Of a DNA stretch of 64,000 nt, positions 38,400 through 47,905 are shown in pieces. The position numbers and the translations under genes are program-made. Every line of letters begins with the position of its first letter. Positions within the stretch are counted from its first letter, which is position 1. This DNA comes from an uncultured Paracoccaceae bacterium (GTDB lineage: Bacteria; Pseudomonadota; Alphaproteobacteria; Rhodobacterales; Rhodobacteraceae). The notes under the pieces are model-generated. The model was not told the origin of the DNA. It saw nothing but the letters and a program-made list of their open reading frames with translations, and searched no databases. The DNA lies in the NCBI GenBank assembly GCA_947489705.1, contig CANLEQ010000001.1, positions 277,085 through 341,084 of the forward strand. The letters are read 5' to 3'.

Positions 38400-38967
38400 G
38401 GGATTCCTTTCCGGCTTCGAGCGTCTCGACGGTCAGATTGCCGTTGGTGTAGACGCAGATCTCGGACGCGATCTGCATGGCGCGGCGGGCGATCGCCTCG
38501 GCATCGAGATCGCCGTCCATCAGGGCGCGACCCGCCGCGAGCGCGTAATTGCCGCCCGACCCGATCGCGGTGACGTTGTGCTCGGGTTCGAGCACGTCAC
38601 CCGCGCCGGTCACGACGTAGAGCTCGGAGCCGTCCGACACGATCAGCATCGCCTCGAGCTTCTGGAGGTACTTGTCGGTGCGCCAGTCCTTGGCGAGGTC
38701 CACGGCGGCGCGTTGCAGCAGTCCGGGCGTGGCCTCGAGCTTGGTTTCCAGCCGTTCGAGAAGCGCGAAGGCATCGGCGGTCGATCCGGCGAAGCCCGCG
38801 ATGATGTCCCGACCGCCGGGCGAGATCCTGCGCACCTTGCGCGCGGTGCCCTTGATGACGGTCTGGCCCAGGCTGACCTGTCCGTCCCCCGCGATCACGA
38901 CGCGGCCGCCCTTGCGCACGGCCACGATCGTGGTGCCGTGCCAGCCCGGGAAATCCGTCTCGGCCAT
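38392..38967 (-). CDS. hslV: ATP-dependent protease proteolytic subunit HslV
   Basis: A 191-residue threonine protease, the bacterial proteasome-like ring. The catalytic threonine is in [14 protein letters not shown] at residue 12 and becomes N-terminal after loss of an eleven-residue propeptide, longer than the single Met of E. coli HslV but usual in alphaproteobacteria. [15 protein letters not shown] and [12 protein letters not shown] are family segments. Confidence 0.95.
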   Translation of the reverse strand: MAETDFPGWHGTTIVAVRKGGRVVIAGDGQVSLGQTVIKGTARKVRRISPGGRDIIAGFAGSTADAFALLERLETKLEATPGLLQRAAVDLAKDWRTDKYLQKLEAMLIVSDGSELYVVTGAGDVLEPEHNVTAIGSGGNYALAAGRALMDGDLDAEAIARRAMQIASEICVYTNGNLTVETLEAGKESHD

Positions 38968-39060
38968 GATGTTCTCCTTCAGTGGTCTTCGTCACCGCAT
39001 ATGGCGGTCGTCGTCCGGCTTGCCAACCGCCCTGCCCGGATCGCGCCGGCCGGCATGCAA

Positions 39061-39087
39061 AGGGACGCTCCCTCGGGGAGCGTCCCT
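39061..39087 (-). terminator. Terminator downstream of trxA
   Basis: Perfect 12-base stem AGGGACGCTCCC / GGGAGCGTCCCT with a three-base loop. On the lower strand it follows the trxA stop by 26 bases and is followed by TTT, so it should end the addB-addA-trxA transcript. Confidence 0.75.
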
Positions 39088-39113
39088 CGCAATGTCGTCG
39101 CTGTCGCGGGCGA

Positions 39114-39434
39114 TCAGATCGACTCGGTGATCCAGCTTTCGAGCGCGGCCTTGGGCGCCGCGCCGATCTTGTTCGACACGACCTCGCCGTTCTTGAAGAG
39201 GAAGAGGGCGGGGATGCCCCGCACGCCCATCTGCGCGGGCGATTGCGGGTTCTCGTCCACGTTGACCTTCACGATCTTCACGCGGCCCTCGTATTCGGTC
39301 GAAAGCTCTTCGAGGGCGGGGCCGATCTGCTTGCAGGGGCCGCACCATTCGGCCCAGAAATCGACCACGACGGGCAGGTCTGCGGAACGCACTTCGGCAT
39401 CGAACGTGTCGTCGGTTACGGGAACGGTCGCCAT
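39114..39434 (-). CDS. trxA: Thioredoxin
   Basis: A 106-residue classic thioredoxin with the redox pair Cys31/Cys34 in [14 protein letters not shown] and the cis-proline in [11 protein letters not shown]. Last gene of the leftward unit starting at tsaE; 32 bases after addA and followed by a strong hairpin. Confidence 0.96.
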   Translation of the reverse strand: MATVPVTDDTFDAEVRSADLPVVVDFWAEWCGPCKQIGPALEELSTEYEGRVKIVKVNVDENPQSPAQMGVRGIPALFLFKNGEVVSNKIGAAPKAALESWITESI

Positions 39435-39466
39435 GGGGCTTCTCCTGTCTGAGGTTGGAGCGACAC

Positions 39467-42400
39467 CTATGCACGGCCCCCTGGGGCGTCAAGATCGGTG
39501 GCACGGGCAAAGGCGTCGAGCGCCCGCGCGGTATTGACCGGCATGAGCGTCGCGGTGGTGGTCCAGAGCAGCGCAAGCTCGATGCGCCGGCCGGGATAGA
39601 TGCGCTCCAGACCGGCCGCATAGGCGCCGAGCTGCCGCACGAGGCCCTCGGGCACGTCTTCGGCGCGGTCGGGCACGATCCGGTTCGACTTGTAGTCGAT
39701 GACCAGGACGCGATCGTCGTCGACGATCAGCCGGTCGATCGCCCCGAGGACGCGCGCGCCCGAAGGATGCGGCGCGGTGATCGCCACCTCGATCAGCGCG
39801 GGCCGGCGCAGAAGGTCGCGCAGGCCCGGTGCGCCGAGCACGCGCCGCGCCTCGTCGAGCCGTGCCGCGCGCGCCGCCTCGTCGAGCCCGGGCAGCAGCC
39901 GCCGCGCGAGGGCGGGCCAGGCGTCGGCCGCGTCCGGCGGCAGATGTTCCAGCAATGCGTGAAGCTCCGAACCGCGGACGAGGGCGTCCTCCTCGTCGTC
40001 CTTCGCGACCGCCTCGCCGGGGAGCGCCTTGAGCCCGCCCAGACCGGAGGGCCGCAGCAGGGCGGGCGCCTCCGGCGGCGGGGGTGCCGCGTCGAAGATC
40101 CAGTCGGGCAGCGCGACATCTGCCTCGGGCGGTGCGTTCGCGGGTCGCAGCGGAAAGGCGAGCGGCTGCCAGTCCTGCGACTGGTATCGCCGCCCGGGCC
40201 CCGCCGGCGTGTCGAGATCGGCGCAATCGAGCCCGGCCAGGCCGTCCGCGAGCTGGCCGTACCAGCGGCCGGACGCCTTGCCGGGATCGCCGGCACCGCA
40301 GAGGATCAGCCAGTATTTCGCCCGTGTCATCGCCACGTAGAGAAGGCGGTCGCGTTCCGCGTCCTGCGCTTGGGACAAGGCCGCATGCGCCGCCTGAAGC
40401 AGAGGCGGCCGTCGATCCTTCGTCTGCCTGAGCACGCGGCCGCCGGGGACCGGCCAGAGGGCCGCGTCGATATTGGGAAGATCGCCCATCGTCTCGGGCA
40501 GGATCACGATCGGCGCCTCGAGCCCCTTGGCGCCGTGGATCGACATGATCCGCAGGTGCCGCCCGGCGCCTTCGGACTGGCGCTTGATCTGGATGTCGTC
40601 GCCGGTGAGCCAGGTGAGAAAGCCCGTGAGGCTCGGCACGTCGGTCCGCTCGTAATCGAGGGCCTGGGCCAGCAGCGCGTCGATCGCCTCCTCGCATTCG
40701 CGTCCGAGCCTGCCGATCAGCCGCGCCCGCCCGTGATGGCGCGTCATCAGCCGTTCGATCAGGTCGTAGGGCCGCAGGTAATCGGCCTGCTTCCGCAGAT
40801 CCGCGATGATGTCCATCGTGGCGGGGTGGTCCTGGGCGCGGTGGCGCAGCGCCTCCCAGAGATGCCGTTCGCGCCGCCCGGCGGCGAGGGTGTAGAGGTC
40901 CTGCTCGCTCCACCCGAAGAGCGGCGAGCGCAGCGCGGAGGCCAGCGACAGGCTGTCCTCGGGCGTGGCGAGGAACGACAGAAGCGCCGCGACGTCCTTG
41001 ACGGCAAGCTCGCTCGTCAGGGTCAGGCGGTCGGCGCCGGCCACGGGGATGCCGGCCGATTTGCACGCCCGGATCGTCGCGTTGAAAAGCTCCTTGCGCG
41101 AGCGGAAGAGGATCAGGACGTCCCCGGCATGGACGACGCGCCTGTCGCCGGGCGCGTCGTCGTCGGGGATCGTCTCGCTGCCGATGAGGCCCGCGACATG
41201 GGCCGCGATATGTTCGGCGAGCCGTGCGACCGCGTCGCGGGGCGAGACGCGGTCGACCGGGTCGTCGAAATCGGCCGGGTCCTCGGCCTCGACCGGCTCG
41301 ACGAGCGGCCAGAGGTCCACGCGACCGGGCAGGGCCTCGTGGAACGCGCGATGCTCCATCGCCTGGGCGGCAAAGACGGCGTCGACGGCCGAGAGGATCG
41401 CGGGCGAGGATCGGAACGAATGCAGCATGTCGAGCCGTTGCAGCTGCGCCGGGCCCAGACGGTCGGAGAAGCTTTCGTGCATCCGGTCGAACCCCTCGGG
41501 ATCGGCGCCCTGGAACGAATAGATCGACTGCTTCTTGTCGCCGACCACGAAGAGCGTGCGGATCCCCGCCTCCTGCGTGCCGTGGCCCGAGGCGACCTCG
41601 CGCGCAAGGGCCTCGATCACCTGCCATTGCGGCGGCGAGGTGTCCTGCGCCTCGTCCACGAGGATGTGGTCGATCCCGCCGTCGAGCCGGTAGAGTACCC
41701 AGTCGGCCACCGCGCGCTCGGTCAGAAGATCGCGCGCCTTGAGGATCAGGTCGTCGAAATCGAGCCAGCCGCGATCCGACTTGGCCTGCGCGTAGAGTGG
41801 CAGATAGGCGGCGGCGAACCGCTGCAACGCCATGTTGCGGTCGAGTTCGACAAGGGCGAGCCGGTCGGGTCGCGCCTCGGCCACCCGCTCCATGAGCGCG
41901 TCGAGCGCCTCGGCATCGTCGGGATCGAGCACCTTGCGCGCGGCCGAAGTCGGGTATTTGCCGATCTTGGCGCCGAACGGGTCCTTGGTGCCGTCTCCGA
42001 AGAGCAGGCGGGATTCCAGCGTCTCAAGATTGGCGAGCGTCGCGGCGTCGCACCGGGCGAGTTCGGGCGCATGGGCCTGATCCGTCTTGCCGCCGGCCTC
42101 CGCCATCACGCGTGCGACGCGCGGTATCAGCGCCGCCGCCCCGTCGGAGAAGACATGCGCGAGGAGCCGCTCCAGTGTCAGGTCCGGCGGAAGGTCGAGC
42201 AGACCGCGCAGGGCCGTCTCGTCCAGCGGCCGGGCGAAGGCGTCGCGCGCGCCCGTCAGCGCGGCCACGAAGGGGCGCAGTTCGGCGCCGCCGAGAGCCT
42301 GCGCCATGTCGGCCACGATGTCGGGCCGTGCGGCCGCGAGCGCCTCGAGGCAATCCTCGCGCAGCATCTCGGCGCTGCGGTCGTCCATCTCGGTGAATTG

Positions 42401-42811
42401 CGGCGAGACGCCGGCCTCGACCGGGAAGCGGCGCAGCACGATCGCGCAGAACGAGTGGATCGTCTGGATCCGCAGGCCGCCGGGCGTCTCGACCGCCTTT
42501 GCGAAGAGCCGCCGCGCCTCGTTGAGGTCGATCGCGTCGGGCACGCCCAGCTCCGACAGGTTGGCGCGCAGATCCGCATCGGGCACCATGGCCCAGGCCC
42601 CCAGACGCTTGAAGAGGCGGTTCTGCATCTCGCTCGCCGCGGCCTTGGTATAGGTGAGGCAGAGGATGTTCTGCGGCGACACGCCCCCCAGAAGCAGCCG
42701 CGCCACCCGGTCGGTCAGCACCCGCGTCTTGCCCGACCCCGCATTGGCCGCGAGCCATGTCGAACGGTCCGGTGCGGCGGCCGTGATCTGCCTCAGCGTC
42801 GCCTCGTTCAT
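39467..42811 (-). CDS. addA: Double-strand-break repair helicase-nuclease AddA
   Basis: A 1114-residue UvrD-type helicase with a C-terminal RecB-type nuclease. Walker [15 protein letters not shown] is at residues 21-34; [29 protein letters not shown] and [18 protein letters not shown] (as [11 protein letters not shown]) are helicase motifs; the nuclease motif [10 protein letters not shown] lies near the end. With AddB it resects breaks for RecA, replacing RecBCD. The start [15 protein letters not shown] overlaps the addB stop by four bases; the frame is open much further upstream inside addB but that is a shadow. Confidence 0.94.
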   Translation of the reverse strand: MNEATLRQITAAAPDRSTWLAANAGSGKTRVLTDRVARLLLGGVSPQNILCLTYTKAAASEMQNRLFKRLGAWAMVPDADLRANLSELGVPDAIDLNEARRLFAKAVETPGGLRIQTIHSFCAIVLRRFPVEAGVSPQFTEMDDRSAEMLREDCLEALAAARPDIVADMAQALGGAELRPFVAALTGARDAFARPLDETALRGLLDLPPDLTLERLLAHVFSDGAAALIPRVARVMAEAGGKTDQAHAPELARCDAATLANLETLESRLLFGDGTKDPFGAKIGKYPTSAARKVLDPDDAEALDALMERVAEARPDRLALVELDRNMALQRFAAAYLPLYAQAKSDRGWLDFDDLILKARDLLTERAVADWVLYRLDGGIDHILVDEAQDTSPPQWQVIEALAREVASGHGTQEAGIRTLFVVGDKKQSIYSFQGADPEGFDRMHESFSDRLGPAQLQRLDMLHSFRSSPAILSAVDAVFAAQAMEHRAFHEALPGRVDLWPLVEPVEAEDPADFDDPVDRVSPRDAVARLAEHIAAHVAGLIGSETIPDDDAPGDRRVVHAGDVLILFRSRKELFNATIRACKSAGIPVAGADRLTLTSELAVKDVAALLSFLATPEDSLSLASALRSPLFGWSEQDLYTLAAGRRERHLWEALRHRAQDHPATMDIIADLRKQADYLRPYDLIERLMTRHHGRARLIGRLGRECEEAIDALLAQALDYERTDVPSLTGFLTWLTGDDIQIKRQSEGAGRHLRIMSIHGAKGLEAPIVILPETMGDLPNIDAALWPVPGGRVLRQTKDRRPPLLQAAHAALSQAQDAERDRLLYVAMTRAKYWLILCGAGDPGKASGRWYGQLADGLAGLDCADLDTPAGPGRRYQSQDWQPLAFPLRPANAPPEADVALPDWIFDAAPPPPEAPALLRPSGLGGLKALPGEAVAKDDEEDALVRGSELHALLEHLPPDAADAWPALARRLLPGLDEAARAARLDEARRVLGAPGLRDLLRRPALIEVAITAPHPSGARVLGAIDRLIVDDDRVLVIDYKSNRIVPDRAEDVPEGLVRQLGAYAAGLERIYPGRRIELALLWTTTATLMPVNTARALDAFARATDLDAPGGRA

Positions 42812-45756
42812 CGCAGCCTCGTCTTGCGCGCGGGCTCCGAGATGTCCCATTCCCCGAACCGCGCGAGATGATCGTAATCGTAGTCGTAGCTCATCTTTTC
42901 CATCGCGCGGCGCGCGACGTAGCCGCGTTCCGGATCGGCATAGGCCTGAAGCAGGCGGACGAGCATCTGCGCGCCCTCCTCGGGCGAGAGCGGCACCTTG
43001 GCCTCCGGCTTGCGCAGCTCGTGCAGCTTCCAGCCCGGCGGCGGGCTGAGCTTCACGTGGCCTACCTGTGCGACGCGGGCGGGCGGCAGGCCGTCGAAGG
43101 CGCCCGCCTCGGCCATCACCGCCTCGATCAGGACCTGCGGGTCGTATTGGCGGATCTGCCTGTCGGTGGGCGCGGCGCCGGTCTTGTAGTCGAGGATCAC
43201 GAGCGTGCCGTCGGCGCGGCGGTCGATGCGGTCGGCAGTGCCGCTGATCGTGACGTCGGTGCCGGGCACCGCGTAATGCGCGCGGGTCTCCAGCGCCAGC
43301 GGGGCGGCATCCGCGCGCCCGGCCGCGTCGGCGCCGACGAACCAGGGGGAGATGCGTTCGAGCCGCGCGAGCCACGCGATCCGCGTGGCCTGCCAGGGGA
43401 CGTCCTCGGCCATGATCGCCCGGGCGATGTCCATGAGGCGCCGCGCCGCGTCCGGCGCGGCGGGATCGATGCCCTCGGCGACGTACCGCTCGAAGATCTT
43501 GTGGATGAGCGTGCCGCGAAAGGCGGCGTCGGGATCCTTGCGCAGCGGGTCGAGCGGCGCGAGGTCGAGGACGCGGCGCGCATAGATGGCATAGGGATCG
43601 CGGACGAGCTTCTGGATCTCGGTCACGCGCAGCCTTTTCGGCCGCACATCCACGGGCGGGCAGGGCGCGGGCCGCGCGGCGGGCGCGGCCCGGTGGATGC
43701 GCGCCTCCAGCGTTCTGGCATGGGTGAGCCAGACGCGGCCGCGCGCCCGCATCTCGGCCAGAGCGGCGGGACCGTTCGTGGCGCCGAGCCCGGCCATCAG
43801 GTTCGTCAGCCGGTTGAGCCAGCGCGACATCACCGTTTCCGCCTCGGCGTTGCGCAGCGCGCGGGTGACGAGCACTTCCGGCGCGCAGACGGCTTGCTGG
43901 AAGTCATGCGCCGAAAGGCCGATCCGCCGCTCGGGCAGGAGCAGTCCGGCCTGCGCCCGCATCCGCCGGTTGAGCCACGGATCGGGCGTCGGCGCCTCGG
44001 GCCAGACCCCTTCGTTGAGCCCGCCGAGGATCACCAGGTCGGCACCCTGGACCCGCGCCTCGAGCGTGCCCCATATCGTCACGCGCGGATCGGGCCGGAT
44101 CGGATCGCGCACCTCCTCGCCGTTGAGGAGCGCGTCGAGCAAAGCGCGGTAATCGGCCAGCGTCACACCGCCCGCGGCCCCCGCCTGGTCGCTGAGGTTC
44201 GACATGACGGCCTGCGCCGCCTCGCCGGGATTTTTCTTCCAGAGCTCGCTCGTTTCCGCGCCGGGCCCCGCGGCGAGACGCTCCGTCAGCTCCAGATGCC
44301 GGGCGCAGATCCCCGGGAGCGGCCCCGGCGCCACGTCGCTCGCGGCGAGGATCGTCGCGGCGATCCAGGCGACCCAGGGCGCGGCATCGTCGATGCCGCT
44401 CGCCGCCGCCCAATTCTCCAGATCGGCCGTGCAGGGATGCGGGGGGCCGTCGCGCCGCAGCCACAATTCCAGCTCGTGCGTCAGGCGCAGATGGGCGCCG
44501 CGCTCGGACCCGCTATGGACCAGCGGGTGCTTGAGGATCGTCAACAGATCCTCGGGTGCCGCGGCGCGGCCCAGAAGCGCCGCCATGTGCCGCAAAAGCC
44601 GGCCCGGCGCCGACAGGGCCAGCGGCCGGCCGGCGGAATCGTCGGGCTCGATCCCCCAGCGGTCGAGGGCGGCCGTCACCTGCCGCGTCAGCACCCGGTC
44701 GGGCGAGATCAGCGCGGCGCTCCGGCCCTCGTCGATCGCGGCGCGCAGCCGGATCGCGATGGCGAGCGCCTCCATCCGCGGGTCGGGCGCCTCGAGCAGC
44801 GACAGGTTCGCCGCGGCATGGACCAGATCGCCGAGCGCCGGGCCGTCGCGCAGCCATCCATCCGTGACGGGCGCAGGCCGCAACGCCATGGAGATCAGCC
44901 GGCGCCGCGCGGGATCGGGATCGGCATCGGTCCAGGCCGCGATATCGCCCGGATGGATGTCGAGATCGCGCGCCAGTCTGGCGAAGCGGTATTGCGGATG
45001 ATCCTCGGCCGAGAGCGCGTCGGTCATCGAGTCCCAGATGTCGCGCGGCATGTCGGGATCGACGCCGGGCAGGATCACCGCGCCCTGCGGCAGCCGCGCC
45101 ACCGCGCGCATCAGAAGCGCGGTGGTGCCGCGCGAGCCGGTCGAGCCCGCGACGATCACGGGATGGGCGGGGGGCGCGGCCTCCCATTTCGCGACCAGCG
45201 CCTCGACCACCTTGCGCTGGCGCGCCTCGGGGTCGGGGGCGGCATCGGCGTCGAAATAGCCCTGCACCAGCGTCAGGAACTTGAGCGCGCGCTGCCAGTG
45301 GCCCGACTGATCGCTGACGTCGAGGCCGGCGATGGCCTCGGGGGTGACGGCCTCGCCCTGCATCTCGTCCATGAGGGTGGCGAGGCTGTCGGCCAGATCG
45401 AACGCGGCGCTGCGGGCGGCGAGGTCGGGCTCGGCCCGGAGCAGTGCGCCGGTGAGCCGCGTCAGCTCCAGCCGCCGTCCCAGCGGATCGGCCGGCGGGG
45501 CAAGGTCCGTCAGCAGCGGATCGCGCCCGAGCTCGGCCACCAGCCGGATCCGCGGCAAAAGCCGCGCGGGCCCCTTGGCGAAGATCGCGTCGAGCCTGCG
45601 CTTCGTGCGGGCGGTATTGACGTAGAGATCCACCCGCGCCCAGGCCTCGGGCGGCGCATCACCGAGCCGTGCCTCGATCCCGCGGACGAGTTCGGCGGGA
45701 AAGTCGGCCCCCGGCGGCAGGCCGAAGAGCCGCGGCGTGGCGGAATCCTCAAACAT
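42808..45756 (-). CDS. addB: Double-strand-break repair protein AddB, alphaproteobacterial type
   Basis: A 982-residue AddB partner. Its helicase-like region is inactive in design (no standard Walker A; IVAGSTGSRGTTALLM instead) and its C-terminal nuclease has GTLVILDYKTGAAPT. The cysteine cluster that binds 4Fe-4S in Bacillus AddB is not seen near the C-terminus (ARRAMEKMSYDYDYDH holds none). The start at 45756 (MFEDSATPRLFGLP) overlaps murU by eight bases. Confidence 0.92.
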   Translation of the reverse strand: MFEDSATPRLFGLPPGADFPAELVRGIEARLGDAPPEAWARVDLYVNTARTKRRLDAIFAKGPARLLPRIRLVAELGRDPLLTDLAPPADPLGRRLELTRLTGALLRAEPDLAARSAAFDLADSLATLMDEMQGEAVTPEAIAGLDVSDQSGHWQRALKFLTLVQGYFDADAAPDPEARQRKVVEALVAKWEAAPPAHPVIVAGSTGSRGTTALLMRAVARLPQGAVILPGVDPDMPRDIWDSMTDALSAEDHPQYRFARLARDLDIHPGDIAAWTDADPDPARRRLISMALRPAPVTDGWLRDGPALGDLVHAAANLSLLEAPDPRMEALAIAIRLRAAIDEGRSAALISPDRVLTRQVTAALDRWGIEPDDSAGRPLALSAPGRLLRHMAALLGRAAAPEDLLTILKHPLVHSGSERGAHLRLTHELELWLRRDGPPHPCTADLENWAAASGIDDAAPWVAWIAATILAASDVAPGPLPGICARHLELTERLAAGPGAETSELWKKNPGEAAQAVMSNLSDQAGAAGGVTLADYRALLDALLNGEEVRDPIRPDPRVTIWGTLEARVQGADLVILGGLNEGVWPEAPTPDPWLNRRMRAQAGLLLPERRIGLSAHDFQQAVCAPEVLVTRALRNAEAETVMSRWLNRLTNLMAGLGATNGPAALAEMRARGRVWLTHARTLEARIHRAAPAARPAPCPPVDVRPKRLRVTEIQKLVRDPYAIYARRVLDLAPLDPLRKDPDAAFRGTLIHKIFERYVAEGIDPAAPDAARRLMDIARAIMAEDVPWQATRIAWLARLERISPWFVGADAAGRADAAPLALETRAHYAVPGTDVTISGTADRIDRRADGTLVILDYKTGAAPTDRQIRQYDPQVLIEAVMAEAGAFDGLPPARVAQVGHVKLSPPPGWKLHELRKPEAKVPLSPEEGAQMLVRLLQAYADPERGYVARRAMEKMSYDYDYDHLARFGEWDISEPARKTRLR

Positions 45757-46423
45757 CGTGCAACATCGCCTCGGCCGCGGCGATGCCGCCGGGATGACCC
45801 ACATCCGCCCAGTGCCCTTCATGGACCATCCCGTGCAACGCGCCGCGTTCGGCCAGATCGGTCCAGACCCGCGAGAGCGAGAAGACCCGGCCATATTCCG
45901 CGTTAAGCGCGCGGGGATGGATGATCTGCGCGCCGGTATAGACGAGATCGCCGCCCCGCGTCAGACGTCCCTTCTCGAGGGCGAAATCACCCGGGCCGGC
46001 GCGGCCATGCGCGCAAGGACCCGGCACGCACATCAGGAGCGCGTCCATCCCGTCGGACCAGGCGGCGGCAAGCGCGGCAAGCGGGTTCGGCCCGGTCCAG
46101 ACGGCATCGGTGTTGAGCGTGAAGACCGGCCCCGCCCCCAGATGCGGCAGCGCGTGGAGCAGACCGCCGCCGGTATCGAGGATCTCGGGCTCTTCGCGCG
46201 ATATGGCGACGCCGAGCGCTTCGAGGTGAGGCTCGATGAGGTGGGGAAGGTAATGCGTGTTGGCGACGATCCGCGTGATGCCGGCCTCGCGCGCCAGCGC
46301 CACGGCATGATCGACGAGCGGCCGGCCCGCGACGGGGATCATCGGCTTCGGCCGGCCCTCGGTGAGCGGCCCCATCCGCGTGCCGAACCCCGCCGCGAAG
46401 AGCATGAGCGGGATGTCCGTCAC
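45749..46423 (-). CDS. murU: N-acetylmuramate-1-phosphate uridylyltransferase (MurU-type)
   Basis: A 224-residue sugar-1-phosphate nucleotidyltransferase. The nucleotide loop LMLFAAGFGTRMGPLTEGRP is at residues 6-25, with the metal-binding VFTLNTDAVW later. In the cell-wall recycling bypass of Gram-negatives AmgK phosphorylates MurNAc and MurU makes UDP-MurNAc; the adjacent kinase supports this reading over mannose-1-phosphate guanylyltransferase. It starts with GTG at 46423, overlapping the kinase stop as GTGA; an ATG six codons in is less likely. Confidence 0.85.
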   Translation of the reverse strand: MTDIPLMLFAAGFGTRMGPLTEGRPKPMIPVAGRPLVDHAVALAREAGITRIVANTHYLPHLIEPHLEALGVAISREEPEILDTGGGLLHALPHLGAGPVFTLNTDAVWTGPNPLAALAAAWSDGMDALLMCVPGPCAHGRAGPGDFALEKGRLTRGGDLVYTGAQIIHPRALNAEYGRVFSLSRVWTDLAERGALHGMVHEGHWADVGHPGGIAAAEAMLHDV

Positions 46424-47391
46424 GGCGCAGCCCCGGGCGCGGGGATGAGGTCGGTCACCATGGGTCGCAGCGATGCCAGTGCGGGATGGTCGAGATTGCG
46501 CATCAGGTCGCGCCAGACCCGCGGGACCAGCCGCAGGTAGCCGGGCTTGCCCCGCTCGCGCGCCAGCCGGGCGAAGATGCCCAAGATGCGCAGGTGCCGC
46601 TGGGTCGCCTGCACGGCATAGGCGGCGCGGAGCCGATCTTCGTCGAGCGCGCGGGCAGCCGCGAATCGCGCGATCATCTCGTCCTCGATGGCGGGGTCCA
46701 CGTCGCGCCGCGCATCCTGCAGCAGCGATGCGAGGTCGTAGGCGGGATGCCCTGCCAGAGCGTCTTGGAAATCGAGCAGCCCCAGCCGCGCCAGCCCACA
46801 GCACTCGGGCCGCCAGACGAGGTTTTCGGCGTGGTAGTCGCGATGGATCAGGACAGTCGGCATGTCGTGTTCCGCGATAAGCGCGCCCAACGCCGCCTCG
46901 AGCGCACGCCAACCGGCCGAGGGCGGATCGCCTTCGCCGCGATACTGCTCCCAGGCGGGCCGGATCGCCGCGGCCATCTCCGCCGGTCCGTACCGCGCGG
47001 CCCAGGCGGGGCAGGGCGCGCCTTGCAGGGTCACGAGGATGTCGGTCGCGGTGGCATAGATCTCGCGTTCGATGGCGGGGTCGCTGGCGATCGCCCCGGC
47101 CGCCACGACATCGCCCAGATCCTCGATGAGATGGAGCCCCGCAGCGTCGTCGGAGGCAAGACATTCGGGCGCCGCGAGGCCCAGGCCGCGAAGATGACGC
47201 GCCATGCGCAGGAACGGCGCCTGCGAGCCGCATGTCGCGGGTGGCGCATCCATCAGGACGGCCCTGTCGGCCCCGCGCGCGAGCCGCAGGTATCGCCGCG
47301 ACGAGGCATCCCCGGCGAGGGGGGCCCGCACCGCGCCGCCCCAGCCCGCATCGCCGAGGAACGCGTCGATCCGCGCCGCCCGGTCAGGCAT
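46420..47391 (-). CDS. amgK: N-acetylmuramate/N-acetylglucosamine 1-kinase (AmgK-type)
   Basis: A 323-residue aminoglycoside-phosphotransferase-fold kinase. The catalytic loop is VLIHRDYHAENLVWR near residue 190 and the metal motif LLDFQDALAGHPAYDLASL follows. AmgK phosphorylates sugars recovered from peptidoglycan at C1, feeding MurU and bypassing MurA. Function is assigned from fold plus gene order tsaE-amgK-murU. Overlaps tsaE by eight bases and murU by four. Confidence 0.86.
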   Translation of the reverse strand: MPDRAARIDAFLGDAGWGGAVRAPLAGDASSRRYLRLARGADRAVLMDAPPATCGSQAPFLRMARHLRGLGLAAPECLASDDAAGLHLIEDLGDVVAAGAIASDPAIEREIYATATDILVTLQGAPCPAWAARYGPAEMAAAIRPAWEQYRGEGDPPSAGWRALEAALGALIAEHDMPTVLIHRDYHAENLVWRPECCGLARLGLLDFQDALAGHPAYDLASLLQDARRDVDPAIEDEMIARFAAARALDEDRLRAAYAVQATQRHLRILGIFARLARERGKPGYLRLVPRVWRDLMRNLDHPALASLRPMVTDLIPAPGAAP

Positions 47392-47866
47392 CGACCGCCC
47401 CTTCGATCCGGGCGAGCCGCGCGCCCCAGCCCGGGCCGCGCAAGGTCGCCGCGCGGCCGTCGCCGTCGCTTCGCAGCCCGATCCGGAGGGCGGTCTTCGG
47501 CAAGAGATCCTCCATCCGGTCGGGCCATTCGATGAGACAGAGCGCCTGTCCCATCGCCTCCGTGAGCCCCAGCTCGTCCAGCTCGGACGGGTCCGACAGC
47601 CGGTAGAGGTCGGCGTGCAGGATCGCGAGATCCCCCGCCTCGTAGGTCTGGACCAGAGTGTATGTGGGCGAGGGGACGTCCTCGGCACGGCGATGCGCAA
47701 TCATCTGGAGGCGCTGGATCAGGGCACGGGCGAGATGGCTCTTGCCCGCGCCGAGATCGCCGTCGAGACAGATCACGTCGCCCGGCGCCACGATCCCCGC
47801 CAGCGCCTGGCCCAGCCGGGTGGTGGCGGCGGCATCCTTGAGGGCGAGATGAAGCGTGTCGGGCAT
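47384..47866 (-). CDS. tsaE: tRNA threonylcarbamoyladenosine synthesis ATPase TsaE
   Basis: A 160-residue P-loop ATPase that powers the TsaB-TsaD complex making t6A37 in tRNA. Walker A is DGDLGAGKSHLARAL near residue 36, and the family segment SPTYTLVQTYEAGD and LIEWPDRMEDLLP are present. tsaD is in this window at 57.9-59.0 kb; tsaB was not found. Heads the tight unit with amgK and murU. Confidence 0.93.
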   Translation of the reverse strand: MPDTLHLALKDAAATTRLGQALAGIVAPGDVICLDGDLGAGKSHLARALIQRLQMIAHRRAEDVPSPTYTLVQTYEAGDLAILHADLYRLSDPSELDELGLTEAMGQALCLIEWPDRMEDLLPKTALRIGLRSDGDGRAATLRGPGWGARLARIEGAVDA

Positions 47867-47905
47867 GCGCGCACATTGGCCGTAGAGCGGATCGGTCGCA
47901 AGCCG

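Noticed and set aside
39455..45906. Two rightward open frames of over 1000 codons opposite addA and addB.
   Set aside because: Composition is typical of shadows (Arg/Gly/Pro/Ala-rich), no motifs are seen, and AddA/AddB motifs are certain on the other strand.
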